DNA of 64,000 nucleotides from Epiperipatus broadwayi (lineage: Eukaryota > Onychophora > Udeonychophora > Euonychophora > Peripatidae): NCBI GenBank assembly GCA_028023455.1, contig JAQFVV010006855.1:229437-293436 (forward strand). Reading direction: 5' to 3'. A model generated the notes under the pieces. It was not told where the DNA came from, did no database searches, and was given only the letters and a program-made list of their open reading frames with translations. Made by a program: the position numbers and the translations under genes. Positions 1-9,953 of this stretch are shown in pieces; within the stretch, counting starts at the first letter, position 1, and each line of letters opens with the position of its first letter.

Positions 1-300
1 TTAACAATAGGAAAAATATAAATTTGTACACAAAAATAATAAAAATAACACGTTAGAATACTAAATAAAAAGGGCTCTTCATGCCGTCAAAGCTATCTCC
101 TCTTCATATTCTGCTATCACACATATGGCCAGTAAGTTCCAGATTTTACTTCAAACAAATAAAAATACTATATATGTAACTCTGTCATGAAATTACAAAA
201 CAGGCACTAAAGCAAAATCACCAGACAATAATACTACATAAGCAAAATCCTACATCTATCACTTAATTAAGTATATTAACTACAAAAATAATAAAAATAT
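1..300. other. AT-rich leading stretch
   Basis: AT-rich sequence with no supportable reading frame. It leads into the first hammerhead-bearing repeat, which begins near 308. Confidence 0.5.
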
Positions 301-307
301 CAACTAC

Positions 308-490
308 CAATCTAGTGCCTACTCGTCCAATATCCCCAGACTAGTTTCTGGCTTGCGGCCATCATCAGTGAGGAGCCTTGGATCTGAGTAGGCACTAGAT
401 AGGGATTTTATGCACAAGCCTTCTGGCATCCGTTGATTACTCTGTTTGGCACAGGGTGGCACTACTATTTGGAGAGTTTTGCCTTTGTTT
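308..490. repeat. hammerhead-bearing repeat, copy 1, with inverted core
   Basis: This copy resembles the repeats at 743-951 and 4532-4668, but the ribozyme core is flipped relative to its own 3' flank. The flipped segment is bounded by a perfect 13 bp inverted repeat, CTAGTGCCTACTC at 312-324 and GAGTAGGCACTAG at 386-398. From 386 onward it continues in the plus orientation, sharing the stretch through GCACAAGCCTTCTGGCATCC with copy 2. Confidence 0.7.
326..382 (-). ncRNA. hammerhead ribozyme-like motif, copy 1
   Basis: On the minus strand the conserved core boxes appear in order: CTGATGA (362-368), a 4 bp stem II closed by a CGCAA loop, GAAAC (344-348), a very short stem III closing on a GTC cleavage triplet (339-341), then stem I. 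Stem I can be drawn as six pairs (TGGGGA with TCCTCA, one G-U), an internal loop, and five more pairs (TTGGA with TCCAA). This is the layout of type I hammerheads described in animal Penelope-like elements and retrozymes. Stem III has only about two pairs, so a monomer may be weak and a dimer more active. The ribozyme identity is inferred from motif and folding by eye. Confidence 0.72.
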
Positions 491-742
491 ACAACAATTT
501 TGTGCTAGTATAGAGATGGTGATCATGTGATGTTTAGTGGTTTAACACCAATCCTGCCTAATATGGTAGTGGTGGCTATGATTGTTTAAGAACCAAAGAC
601 ACCAAAATGTATGGGTGCTGAATTGAGTTCAGACCCATATGACTATATAAGCTATTGAGCTTATATTGAAAATATTATGTTTTCAATTTCATTCTCATAG
701 TTTTGTAGTAAAGTAGAGTTAAAAGGTGGCTGCTGGAGGGTT

Positions 743-951
743 GCATTAGATCCTAAGATCTAGGTGCAGTGCTCTCAGATCCAAGATTCCACACTGATGA
801 TGGCCACAAGCCAGAAACTAGTCTGGGGATATTGGATGAGTAGGCACTAGATAGGGATTTTATGCACAAGCCTTCTGGCATCCATTGATTACTCTGTTTG
901 GCACAGAGTGGCACTACTGTTTGGAGAGTTTTGCCTTTGTTTAAAACTCTC
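743..951 (+). repeat. hammerhead-bearing repeat, copy 2
   Basis: Plus-strand copy of the dispersed repeat, with ATTAGATCCTAAGATCTAGG near its 5' end, the ribozyme at 779-837 and a shared 3' segment ending in TTTGCCTTTGTTT. It is about 210 bp long and has no long reading frame of its own. Single dispersed copies fit either Penelope-like terminal repeats or decayed retrozymes; the tandem array expected of an active retrozyme is not seen. Confidence 0.65.
779..837 (+). ncRNA. hammerhead ribozyme-like motif, copy 2
   Basis: CTGATGA at 794-800, stem II TGGC/GCCA with a CACAA loop (801-813), GAAAC at 814-818, a minimal stem III over a 2 nt TA loop, GTC at 821-823 (predicted cleavage after 823), then stem I. 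Stem I pairs TGGGGA (824-829) with TTCCACA, with one mismatch, and TTGGAT (832-837) with ATCCAA (779-784) across an internal loop. The internal loop facing the stem II loop is where natural type I ribozymes make their tertiary contact. Confidence 0.72.
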
Positions 952-959
952 ATGTTGTT

Positions 960-1375
960 AATTTATGTTGCTTTTTAGCACACCTATAAATCTCTGATCG
1001 GAAAACCTACTTTTATTTATGTTAGTTAAGCTGCTATGTTTTGGCTTAGTGTAATTCAGGTTTACATATTAAATAACTATTTAGTTAAGTAAGAGCGAGA
1101 ACGATATTTTAAAGCATATTAATAATTTGTTAATTAAATCCCAAATATGCTTTACTCCTCCTTAGTTTATTCTTGTAAACATTATGGATTACTTGGTAAA
1201 CTAGATCACTTATAATTATTTCTTTTTAGCATGATTTAAGTATGCTAATGTACGAATGGGTGTATGGTAATTTTGCAGATCGAAACTATAGATTTAGTGT
1301 TTGAATAATTTTAATATTTATATATAGAAAGCATTACAAATGTGGCTTTATAAAGCGCACAGACACAATATACAC

Positions 1376-1433
<58 letters not shown>

Positions 1434-2640
1434 TTATTAAAATAGGCTTTGGTTTTAAGGGCTATCCTATTATTCTTATTCCAGACAGCCCATTTTTTAG
1501 AACTGGAACACAAGGGTTCAGATTGTTTTATAAACTGCTCCAATCACCCAAATTAAAAGTTGATGTACTTTATGATAGCACATCATATGGACTATGGAAA
1601 CTGAGAACTTGGTACTGAATCCCATGAGTAACTACACATTCAGGCCACATCTTTTATTTATTTTATGTAGTGCTGTAGTCTCGAAAGTTATGCTGCAAAT
1701 CGCCAGTTCACCCTCCATAATATTGTTTGTTCAGCATTGATCTAAAGCTCAATCTAGTTTATATAATGCAATTTGCATAAAGAGCACATTTATTGCTCAT
1801 TACGTAATCTTAATATATTAGTTATTTCTGTTAGTTATTATTCTCATAGGATTTGGCTATTAGCAAACCTTGTAGGGATGGCATACCATAATTAAGCATG
1901 ATTAGAAACTGTAGATTAAAACTGTAATAAACTCATTTTAATTAAAGTGCGTAAAAGATGAGAAACCGTATTGAAATCCTCTCATCACTATAAGACCGCA
2001 CTTTTCATATTTGTATTATTTATCTTATAATTTCATAATTAAATATTTAAAACTCATAAATGTTTAGTGTGTTTTTCACAATTCATTACCAAATCTTATC
2101 CAAATCTACTCTAATTTATTACTACTTATTAATATATGCATTATTTAGCCAGCCATACAAGTGTGTGTATAGTTAAACTATTAGTAATTTAGTTATTATT
2201 CTCTGTGTCTCTTGCTCCACTGTTTGCTACTGCTGGCATGCAAATTAAGAAACTCCAAGTGTGGTCTCTAAAATGTCATGCATAGGATAGTAAGTCATGA
2301 AATGTTACCGGGGGAACAGAAGTGTGATCTGATTCGAGATCTCCACACCTCATCTAGATCAGTCTTGGGGTAATTATCCAAAACTCTGGATTTTGTTGTG
2401 TGAATGTACAAGTCTATCTGTTACATTAGGAATATGTGAACTGTGATTGTCTACTAATTTTTCGTTGAATCTCAGTTTGTAAAACATAGTTTTAATTAAC
2501 TTTATTCTATCATGCTTTATTATCTTTATAATCATGCTTTTGATTATTGCAAAGACTTTCATAACTTTGTGTCATGCATCCATTTAATATCTGACAAATA
2601 AATATTTGAATTCCTATTTTTGAATATTGATTTATTGGAT
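960..2640. other. AT-rich stretch with CT/TA microsatellite
   Basis: No supportable gene. It contains a compound (CT)n(TA)n microsatellite at about 1376-1431; short open frames across it encode dipeptide runs and are artefacts. Confidence 0.6.
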
Positions 2641-4330
2641 TAATTTTCTGGTCTTTAAAAAAACTCTGATATTTTATCTTTCTGTTAAGATTGTTACAAA
2701 TTTTTACTATTTTGTCTAGTTTCTATATTTTTAATCACATTTTCTTACTTGTCACATGGCTTTACTTTTTTTTTGCCTCACCTTTAAGTTTCATGAAATC
2801 TTGGAAAGCAGAATTCATTTTGTAAAATAAAGGTTACTTTATTCCTGAAGTTTTCTATATAATAATCTATAATATTTAAATTAACTTTCGTTTCAGTGGA
2901 AATATCACTCGAGTCATCTCTATCATAATATTTTAAAGTACTTTTTATCTTCATCCAAATAGTAGCATATGATAAACATATTAATGTGTTTCTCCTTTCA
3001 TCTGTGATATAGCCATTCACATTAGTATTGCCCAGATCTTTTCTGTCCATTATATATTGTCTTGGTGTTTTAATACCAATGTTTTAATTAATTGTCTTGC
3101 ATATTACTCTCATCTTCATCATCACAATTGGTATCAAATTTACCTTTTTGCTTATCACATTTTTTCCATTTATGTATTCATCCATAACAAAAAAATCAGC
3201 AATATCATTATCCTCTTGCAATCTACATTTCTTTGTATCTTCAAAATCCATATTTGATTCACTTGTATGTTGCATATAAATTTGCTTCTCATCATTAAAT
3301 TTATGTCATTATTTTCTTGCAATTTATGGGCAATGTCTCACAGTATTTCTAAATAATGCACTCTGGTACTTATCCATAAAGTTCTTCATTTCATTCATAA
3401 GAGAATATTGTCTTTTAACTTTTGGTTTAACAAAACGTTAACAAAACATTAAAGTGATATTTCTTTAACTTCATACACTTTACCATTTTCCAGCCTATTT
3501 TTATTAATCTCATAAATTGTATCTTCACTAATTATTTCATGCCTACAATGTGAAATGGCAAATGTTTTTAAGTGTTATAGATCTTATAAAATTGTGTTTT
3601 GATTCCCATGTATCTAAATTTGCATGCTTTCTATTATAATATAATCATTTTAGTTTGTTTAGAATGTAATGCTGCGATCTTGTTTGATTTATTTGGTATT
3701 CCCACATGTCAGCATAAGGTTTTCTCTGAAAATTTGGAAATGCTTTATTTTAATTGATTCAATATTAGTTTTTCATTTGTTCTGGTCCTACAATTAGTTT
3801 TAATATTATATTCACCATTCATTTGTCTCAGTCAATTTATTTTGCTTTCTTGTGGTACATCTGTCTTGCTCATTCATTTTTTTTTTGATATACTGTCTAT
3901 TTATTTTTTTTTATAAATTTTTCTTATTTTATATTCATCGCTGGCTAAAGCATTGTTATAGTATTTACGGGATTTTATTTTTGCATTGTGGTATTTGTTA
4001 TTCTCTGTACAATAGCTGCTTTTTTGAAAATAATCTTTATACTATCTTCTTCATGATATAAATTTTCTGGTACTTCTCTTTCTAATTTCCAACTTTTTCT
4101 TTCATTATCTTAATACTGCACCATTTCCAATTTCTCATTTCTGCCATGTTCGTTGGTAGATTTTTTCTATACACTTTGCTTAAAAGAACTTTTATAATGT
4201 ACTTTAAAAACTATATCTCTAACACTGTTTTTACAAATAAACCTTTTACTCCTATATCAAACAGAATCTCTAGACAGAATAAAATCCCCTAATCCATTTT
4301 TGACTTTATCCTTTGTGGACATCCTATTCT
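2640..4330 (-). pseudogene. unrecognised decayed coding-like segment
   Basis: The minus strand holds several short reading segments that look protein-like: an 88-residue frame at 2784-3050, a 63-residue frame at 3084-3275, and fragments further upstream to about 4320 separated by stops and frameshifts. Composition is rich in Lys, Asn, Asp and Glu. No motif is recognised. It may be a decayed transposon gene or chance open frames in AT-rich DNA. Confidence 0.2.
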
Positions 4331-4531
4331 ATTTTGTCCTACATTATTTATGCCTATTTTTTTAATTGTTCACAATAAACAGTCTTTCTCATGTGGTTAC
4401 TTATTCAGATTATCACTTTTTGTTTATTTCTATTATTGAGATTATCGAACTATTAATCCTTTCAGGGCTGTTTGGTCTTTGCCTGGATAGAAAAAAATAA
4501 TTATAGTTTATAGTTATATAGTCCTCAATGG

Positions 4532-4668
4532 AAGCCAGAAGGCTTGTGCATAAAATCCCTATCTAGTGCCTACTCATCCAATATCCACAGACTAGTTTCT
4601 GGCTTGTGGCCTTCATCAGTGAGGAGCCTTGGATCTGAGAGCACTGCACCTAGATCTTAGAATCTAAT
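4532..4668 (-). repeat. hammerhead-bearing repeat, copy 3
   Basis: Minus-strand copy of the repeat seen at 743-951, colinear with copy 2. It ends directly against the truncated family-A LTR beginning near 4678. Confidence 0.65.
4576..4634 (-). ncRNA. hammerhead ribozyme-like motif, copy 3
   Basis: Same core order on the minus strand: CTGATGA (4613-4619), stem II with a CACAA loop (one pair lost), GAAAC, GTC, and a stem I with one U-U mismatch in the inner helix but an intact outer TTGGAT/ATCCAA helix. The copy looks slightly decayed. Confidence 0.65.
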
Positions 4669-4694
4669 ACCTCTTTCCGTGTGGAAAGAGGTAT
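4667..4694. repeat. perfect 12 bp palindrome at LTR truncation point
   Basis: ATACCTCTTTCC (4667-4678) and GGAAAGAGGTAT (4683-4694) form a perfect hairpin over GTGT. The right arm belongs to the family-A LTR; the left arm is extra sequence at the broken end. Confidence 0.75.
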
Positions 4695-4866
4695 ACTACA
4701 TGTAATTTCAAGGTGGTTATTCATAGGGTCTTGAGTCTTGGAATCCTGGCTTACGAGTTGAAGTGTGGTCGGACTTGGGATGTCACAGTCCTAGTCTGGT
4801 CAGCTTCAGTCTCTTTTGCTTGGATTCTGAATTCTGTTATGTGAATGTACAAACTTGACTGTTACA
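4678..4866 (+). mobile_element. family-A 5' LTR remnant
   Basis: This 189 bp stretch is the reverse complement of the first ~190 bp of the solo LTRs at 30982 and 44049. It ends in CTTGACTGTTACA, so it is the 3' end of a plus-oriented LTR (ends TGTTACA). The rest of the LTR is missing to the left. Confidence 0.8.
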
Positions 4867-5708
4867 TAGTATTTTTTTCCCCCGGGTTTGTATGCCCAAA
4901 ATCATGGGGCCTGTAACTTATTTCCACCCCTGAGGAGATTATTGAGTATAGAGATAAAATTCTTTTCTTCAAAATTAATGATTTTGAATTAATTTTTTAG
5001 TTTTCCAAAATAATGTATATGTATAGATTTTTTTTCCTGAGTTTGAACGTCAATTAATTCCATACTCAGAGTAAATTATTATTTCATTATATAAAAATTA
5101 TTTATATAGATGCATAGTAGAATTTTAAGGGGATTTATAATATATGTAGTGTAAACTTTCTTGCTCACTGTGACTGGTGCCCGAGGATGATTTGAATAAA
5201 TGTCAAATCATCCTCACATAAATTTTGTCATCAGGAGTAAAGAGAGAAGAGGTGGGTCTATTATTTGTATTATGTTTTATGAATTGGATTGAATGAGAAA
5301 GAGAAGGAAATAAATGTAAGGTCAAATCAAGTCTTAAAGGTTCGAAATTAGCACAGACATGTAAATTAAATTATAACCATGAACCATGGAAAATTTAAAA
5401 AAGAAAAACAGCTGCAAGAGGCCAAGGGTGAGTTGCATTTTATATTTTTTTTGTTATATATATTAAATTTATTTCACTGTTAGTTAAATGTTGGGTGGGC
5501 ATCAAGCGAATGTATAGTGAGAAGTTAGGTGTATTAATAGAGTTAGGCATAGGTGTTGGGATGAGTAGGAGACAAATCATTTCTTTGTGGAGTGCAGCAA
5601 TTAGCCGATTTAGTAAAGCAAATAAAAACCAAGAAACTTCAGTAAAAACAAATTGAGCCTTTAAAAGAGAAATTTTTTTTTTGTTCTTATATTAAAATGT
5701 ATATTAAA

Positions 5709-6424
5709 ATGGATAGTAGTACGGAGGAGGAAAGGGAAGTAGAAAGCCAGATTAGGGAAAAGGCATCTATACAACAGAGTGTGGCCATGTCAGAAAAGTC
5801 AGACACCACAGTAAATGAACCGAGACCTATAGAAGAAATTAAGAAAGAATGCTGGAATATGAACTCAATGATGGAGTCACTATTGAAGCAAATTAGACAG
5901 GATGCAGAAGAGATAGATAGAAAAAGTAGACAGGATGCAGAAGAGAGAGATCATAGAAATAATCTAGAAATGGAACGACGTTTTGAAGCTTTGGGTAGGC
6001 GATGTGAGGAAGGAACAGCACAGATTAGAAAAGACTTAGAAGAAATGCTGTATAAAAGCCTGCAGGAAGTATCGTTTAGCTGCCAACAGAATTGTGAAAA
6101 AATACAGTTTGAATTCACAGAAATGCTGGATACAACCAGGACAGAAAATAAAAATGAAATGGTGAAAATCCAAGAGGAAATCAAAGCCATGGGGGAGCAG
6201 GTTGAGCATCAAGAAAGTGATATAGGGGAGAAGTTCAATAAAATGGAGACAGATCTTAGCAGGAAATTTCAGGAATATGAAGACACATAGTGAGATCTGG
6301 GATGAAATATATGAATTAAAAAAGGCCTGGCTCATAGAAGTCAAGCAGCAGCCGAGGAAGAGAACAGTATTGCAGAATGTATTCAAGAATTAAGAAAAGA
6401 CCTCACTGAAATGAAAGGAGCAAA
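5709..6424 (+). pseudogene. gag: gag N-terminal region, broken
   Basis: Open from 5697 to 6290 (197 codons); the more likely start is the second methionine at 5709 (MDSSTEEER). The protein is a strongly charged, predicted coiled coil rich in Glu, Lys, Arg and Gln, with a duplicated RQDAEE motif, typical of the matrix/N-terminal part of Ty3/Gypsy-like Gag. After the stop at 6290, related coding sequence continues in a shifted frame to about 6424, where the TRIM element is inserted. The counterpart in element C (39289-39648, minus) has the same coiled-coil character at the same place. The match is to Gag architecture rather than to a named protein. Confidence 0.6.
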
Positions 6425-6429
6425 GAAAG

Positions 6430-7113
6430 TGTAGTGTTTTGTATAAAATGGTGGACATGTTTGTGCACTCCAGAAAAAACTAGAATGTATTCGAGAGGTT
6501 GTTTTAGATCGTATGCTGATAGCTGTGGAATTTAATTAAGGCATTGACATAATGGCGATCGACTATTCCAAGAGATATTTGCTGATTGCAAATATTTCTG
6601 GATAAGAGACGATACCTTATTGGATGGTGTATTAATTGCTACAGTTGTCAGCAAGCAATAGAAGATGGTGTAACATCTATGCAGAGCAGTGTAATATAGA
6701 GAGCAGTCACACAGTTGAGTAGCAGTATTAGAATAGACGTCTGTTTAACACCAGTGGAGATATCTTGCATCAGTGCTGGTGGTGAGTGACCAGCGCCCAG
6801 TGGAAATGTAGTCCATGGGTGTAGCTAGAAGAGCCCACAGAAATGAAGAGCATTAGTTGCAGAAGAGAAGCATTCGTTGCAGAGTAGAGCATTAGTTGCA
6901 GAGTAGAAGCATTAGTTGCAGAGGAGAAGCATTCATTGTAGAGCAAGGCATTCGTTGCAAAATAGACCATTCATTGGAGAGCACTCATTGGAAAAGAACA
7001 GCGTGGGAATTGTGATTATGTAAAGTAGAGAGAGTTGTTGCAGACTGTTTGCTATTCTGATTACTTAATAACATCGTGTCCTAATGTATATAGATGTGCA
7101 TATGGATACTTCA
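6430..7113 (+). repeat. TRIM 5' LTR
   Basis: 684 bp, TG...CA ends. It holds an 18 bp-scale minisatellite at about 6843-6990 built from variants of GCATTAGTTGCAGAGGAGAA. A TATAAAA lies at 6441 near its start. Confidence 0.8.
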
Positions 7114-7277
7114 ATGGCGCAGTCACATTTGGAACCTGTGAGTAGCGAATAAGTTTTGCATACAACAAGGTTAGCCATAGACAGAGAAACCTGTGAAAAT
7201 GGAAATCCCAGTTAGTAGCAAGAGAAAAACAACACCAAGGAATAGCAACAAGGGTTTTTCTGGAGTGGAGGGAAGTG

Positions 7278-7982
7278 TGTAGTGTTTTGTATAAAATGGC
7301 AGACATGTTTGTGCACTCCAGAAAAAACTAGAATGTATTCAAGAGGTTGTTTTAGATTGCACACTGATAGCTGTGGAATTTAATTAAGGCATTGACATAG
7401 TGGCAATCAACTATTCCAAGAGATATTTGCTGATTGCAAATATTTCTGGATAAGAGACGATACCTTATTGGACAGTGTATTAATTGCTACAGTTGTCTGC
7501 AAGCAATAGAAGGCAGTGTAACATCTATGCAGAGCAGTGTAATATAGAGAGCAGTCATGCAGTTGAGTAGCAGTATTAGAATAGACGTCTGTTTAACACC
7601 AGTGGAGATATCTCGCATCAGTGCTGGCGGTGGGTGACCAGCGCCCAGTGGAAATGTAGTCCATGGCTGTAGCTGGAAGAGCCCACAGAAATGAAGAGCA
7701 TTAGTTGCAGAGAAGAGCATTAGTTGCAGAAGAGAAGCATTCATTGCAGAGTAGGGCATTATTTGCCGAGTAGAAGCATTAGTTGCAGAGGAGAAGCATT
7801 TGTTGCAGAGCAAGGCTTTCATTGCAAAATAGACCATTTGTTGGAGAGCACTCATTGGAAAAGAACAGTGTGGGAATTGCGATTATGTAAAGTAGAGAGA
7901 GAGTTGTTGCAGACTGTTCACTATTCTGATTACTTAATAACATCATGTCCTAATGTATATAGATGTGCATATGGATACTTCA
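7278..7982 (+). repeat. TRIM 3' LTR
   Basis: 705 bp copy of the 5' LTR. The length difference is mainly one more minisatellite unit at about 7692-7860. Scattered substitutions show the insertion is not very recent. Confidence 0.8.
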
Positions 7983-7989
7983 GAAAAAA

Positions 7990-8790
7990 AGCATAGAGAA
8001 CAGTTTAGCCATTAGTCATTCAGCCAAAAACCCATGCAAAAGAAAACTTGTATCAGTGGGGGACTCTAAAGAGATTCTTAGAAAGGAGGAAAGCAACGTC
8101 AATGCAGAAAGTGTCATAAACAAAGGAAATGATCAGATAGCCACCCCAGATAGGAATGAGTTAGATGCAGAGACAATTGGACTGGGAATTCCACCAATAG
8201 GAATTCACATAGGTTTAGCTAAATTTATTCAAGTGAAATCTTTTAAAGGAGAAGTGGGAGAAAACCCAAAGACCCATTTAGAAAGTTTAAGGTAACTTTT
8301 CAGGTTTCAGAAAATCCCAGTGGCTGATCAGGTAGCTCTGTCTATACACTATTTATATGGGTATGTCAAATCATGATGGGACTGTTGTAATGAGAAGCCG
8401 CAAAATTTTGAGCAATATACGGATGCCATGCACAAAACATTTTGGAGTAAGGAGCACCAGGAGGGTATCTACCATGGTATACTCAGAGAAACCTATGGAT
8501 CGGTAGTAAAGGAGACCCATACTCAATTTTTTCTGAGGCAGATAGCTTCCCTCAGATCCTTAATGGCCTTCCCATTCACAGAGACACAGATGATCAGAAT
8601 TATCCAGCAAAACATGCCTAATCGAGTACAACAACTGATGATGGGATGTTGGATTAGGACAATAGAAAACATGGCAGGGTTTCTAACAAGGATTGACTTC
8701 ACACCAGCATCTAAAGAATCACCAGAGAAGATGCAGCGAATCGATTCTCCAAGATGTCAAACTATGATGACTAGTAGGTCGCCTAGATAG
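7990..8790 (+). pseudogene. gag: gag capsid-like region, broken
   Basis: Two open pieces, 7963-8295 and 8428-8790, joined by a stretch with a stop and frame changes. The first contains FKGEVGENPKTHLESL, matching FRGEIGESPQAHLESL in element C; the second contains KETHTQFFLRQ, matching KRHTQFFLRQ there. This is the capsid-type core (retrotransposon gag family) of LTR elements, which forms the particle. The methionine at 7963 lies inside the TRIM LTR and is not the true start; the original frame continues from before 6430. No CCHC zinc knuckle was found downstream. Confidence 0.7.
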
Positions 8791-8828
8791 GAATCCTGAA
8801 ATCAAACATGAGTAAAAGAACCCTATAG

Positions 8829-9554
8829 ATGCCAGACATTGTTAAACTACAGGGGATCCTGTTAGTTAGTTCCTCCTACCAGAGTCCAGTGGATAAAGAA
8901 GGGAACATAGTGATGGTGGATTCCATCACATCTGTAATCATTGATTTAGACAAAACCAGGCCAGAAGTTCCACTTAAACCATGTCCTATAGTGCAAGTAA
9001 GAGCTGGCATAATGGAAGTATGTGCATTGTTGGATACAGGTAGCCAGGTGTCGTTCGTTTCAAAAGAATGGCTGACCAAGGTGCAAAAACAGATGCCTGA
9101 TATACCAACATTGCCGATGAAAGCATTGGCTATAATCCTAGCAGACAATCGAAAGACCAAGACCGAAAGACAACAAGTATGGTTGGAGTTGGAGTGGGGT
9201 CAAACTACTCTAGGCCACACATTTTTAGTCATGGCTAAGTTAATATATTGTTTGGTAGTAGGGAGTGATTTTTTGAATCAGCACAGATGCTGGATTGATT
9301 TGGGAAATAATATGTTTTTTATATACCAAGAGCAAATTGCATTGGAAGAGGATTTGCAGGAAATACAGAAGAAGGACCAGGCATGGGGAGAATCACTTGC
9401 TATATCGAAGGAGACCATCGAAAATGAAAAAAATGTCAAATTTGCACAGGAAGTGGTGGAGGAGAGTAATAAGAGTAAGAAAAAACCTCCAGACGTTTTG
9501 CACGCTGAGATCCAAGTGGAGAATGCTATAATGGAATTGGGGCCAGAAATATAA
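8829..9554 (+). CDS. pro: retroviral-type aspartic protease region
   Basis: A 241-codon open frame. Residues 65-80 carry the catalytic triad segment CALLDTGSQVSFVSKEW, with Asp69-Thr-Gly, and residues 142-148 read VVGSDFL, the second hallmark (normally I-L/I-G-x-D-F-L) of pepsin-like retroviral proteases, followed by a hydrophobic strand near 161. Such proteases act as homodimers to cut Gag precursors during particle maturation. After about residue 170 the sequence becomes charged and Lys/Glu-rich, which is not protease and looks like a linker. No reverse transcriptase follows. The frame is intact, unlike gag upstream. Confidence 0.75.
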   Translation: MPDIVKLQGILLVSSSYQSPVDKEGNIVMVDSITSVIIDLDKTRPEVPLKPCPIVQVRAGIMEVCALLDTGSQVSFVSKEWLTKVQKQMPDIPTLPMKALAIILADNRKTKTERQQVWLELEWGQTTLGHTFLVMAKLIYCLVVGSDFLNQHRCWIDLGNNMFFIYQEQIALEEDLQEIQKKDQAWGESLAISKETIENEKNVKFAQEVVEESNKSKKKPPDVLHAEIQVENAIMELGPEI

Positions 9555-9565
9555 GAATTTTTCAC

Positions 9566-9817
9566 CATGCAAATGACCCAGATGGTCGAGATTCTAAATT
9601 AAAGGAAAATGAGGTCAAACTAAGCCACGAAATACCTTACGAAGGAAGCGAGTTTGCACGGAGTCTAGAAATGCACCCAGCACAACTGACTGTGAGATGG
9701 GAAGATAAGTATGAGGGATATGGATGGACATCAGACGACGAGGATGACATTATAGTCGGGTGCTGTTTTAAGTCAGATAAAGAGGAGTTACTTAATGTAC
9801 CCCCAGATCCTATTTAG
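9566..9817 (+). pseudogene. short acidic frame downstream of protease
   Basis: An 84-codon open stretch in the +2 frame, with no methionine start, entered about where the protease frame stops at 9554; it could be reached by frameshift or be a broken continuation. It includes RWEDKYEGYG and a run of Asp/Glu residues and ends at TAG 9815-9817. It has no recognised domain. It lies where reverse transcriptase would be expected. Confidence 0.35.
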
Positions 9818-9848
9818 ATAGAAAATATTTTTTTTTTGGATCTACCCT

Positions 9849-9953
9849 TCCTTATCATTATGTACTTTATGAATTATATATATATATATAAAATTAACAT
9901 ATCCTTATCATTATGTACTTTATGAATTATATATATATATATAAAATTAACAT
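9849..9953. repeat. two-copy 53 bp tandem repeat
   Basis: CCTTATCATTATGTACTTTA plus a TA run is repeated twice with a 53 bp period, just downstream of the family-A coding region. Confidence 0.85.

Larger units (their letters stand above)
6430..7982 (+). mobile_element. TRIM-like miniature LTR retrotransposon
   Basis: Two direct repeats of 684 bp (6430-7113) and 705 bp (7278-7982), both TGTAG...TTCA, flank only 164 bp of internal sequence. The internal part opens with TGGCGCAGTC (7115-7124), a classic LTR-element primer-binding start, and ends with the purine run GGAGTGGAGGGAAGTG against the second LTR. It encodes no protein. Flanks GAAAG (6425-6429) and GAAAA (7983-7987) look like a 5 bp target duplication with one mismatch. 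These hallmarks fit a terminal-repeat retrotransposon in miniature. It sits inside the gag of the family-A element, so it inserted later. Confidence 0.82.
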
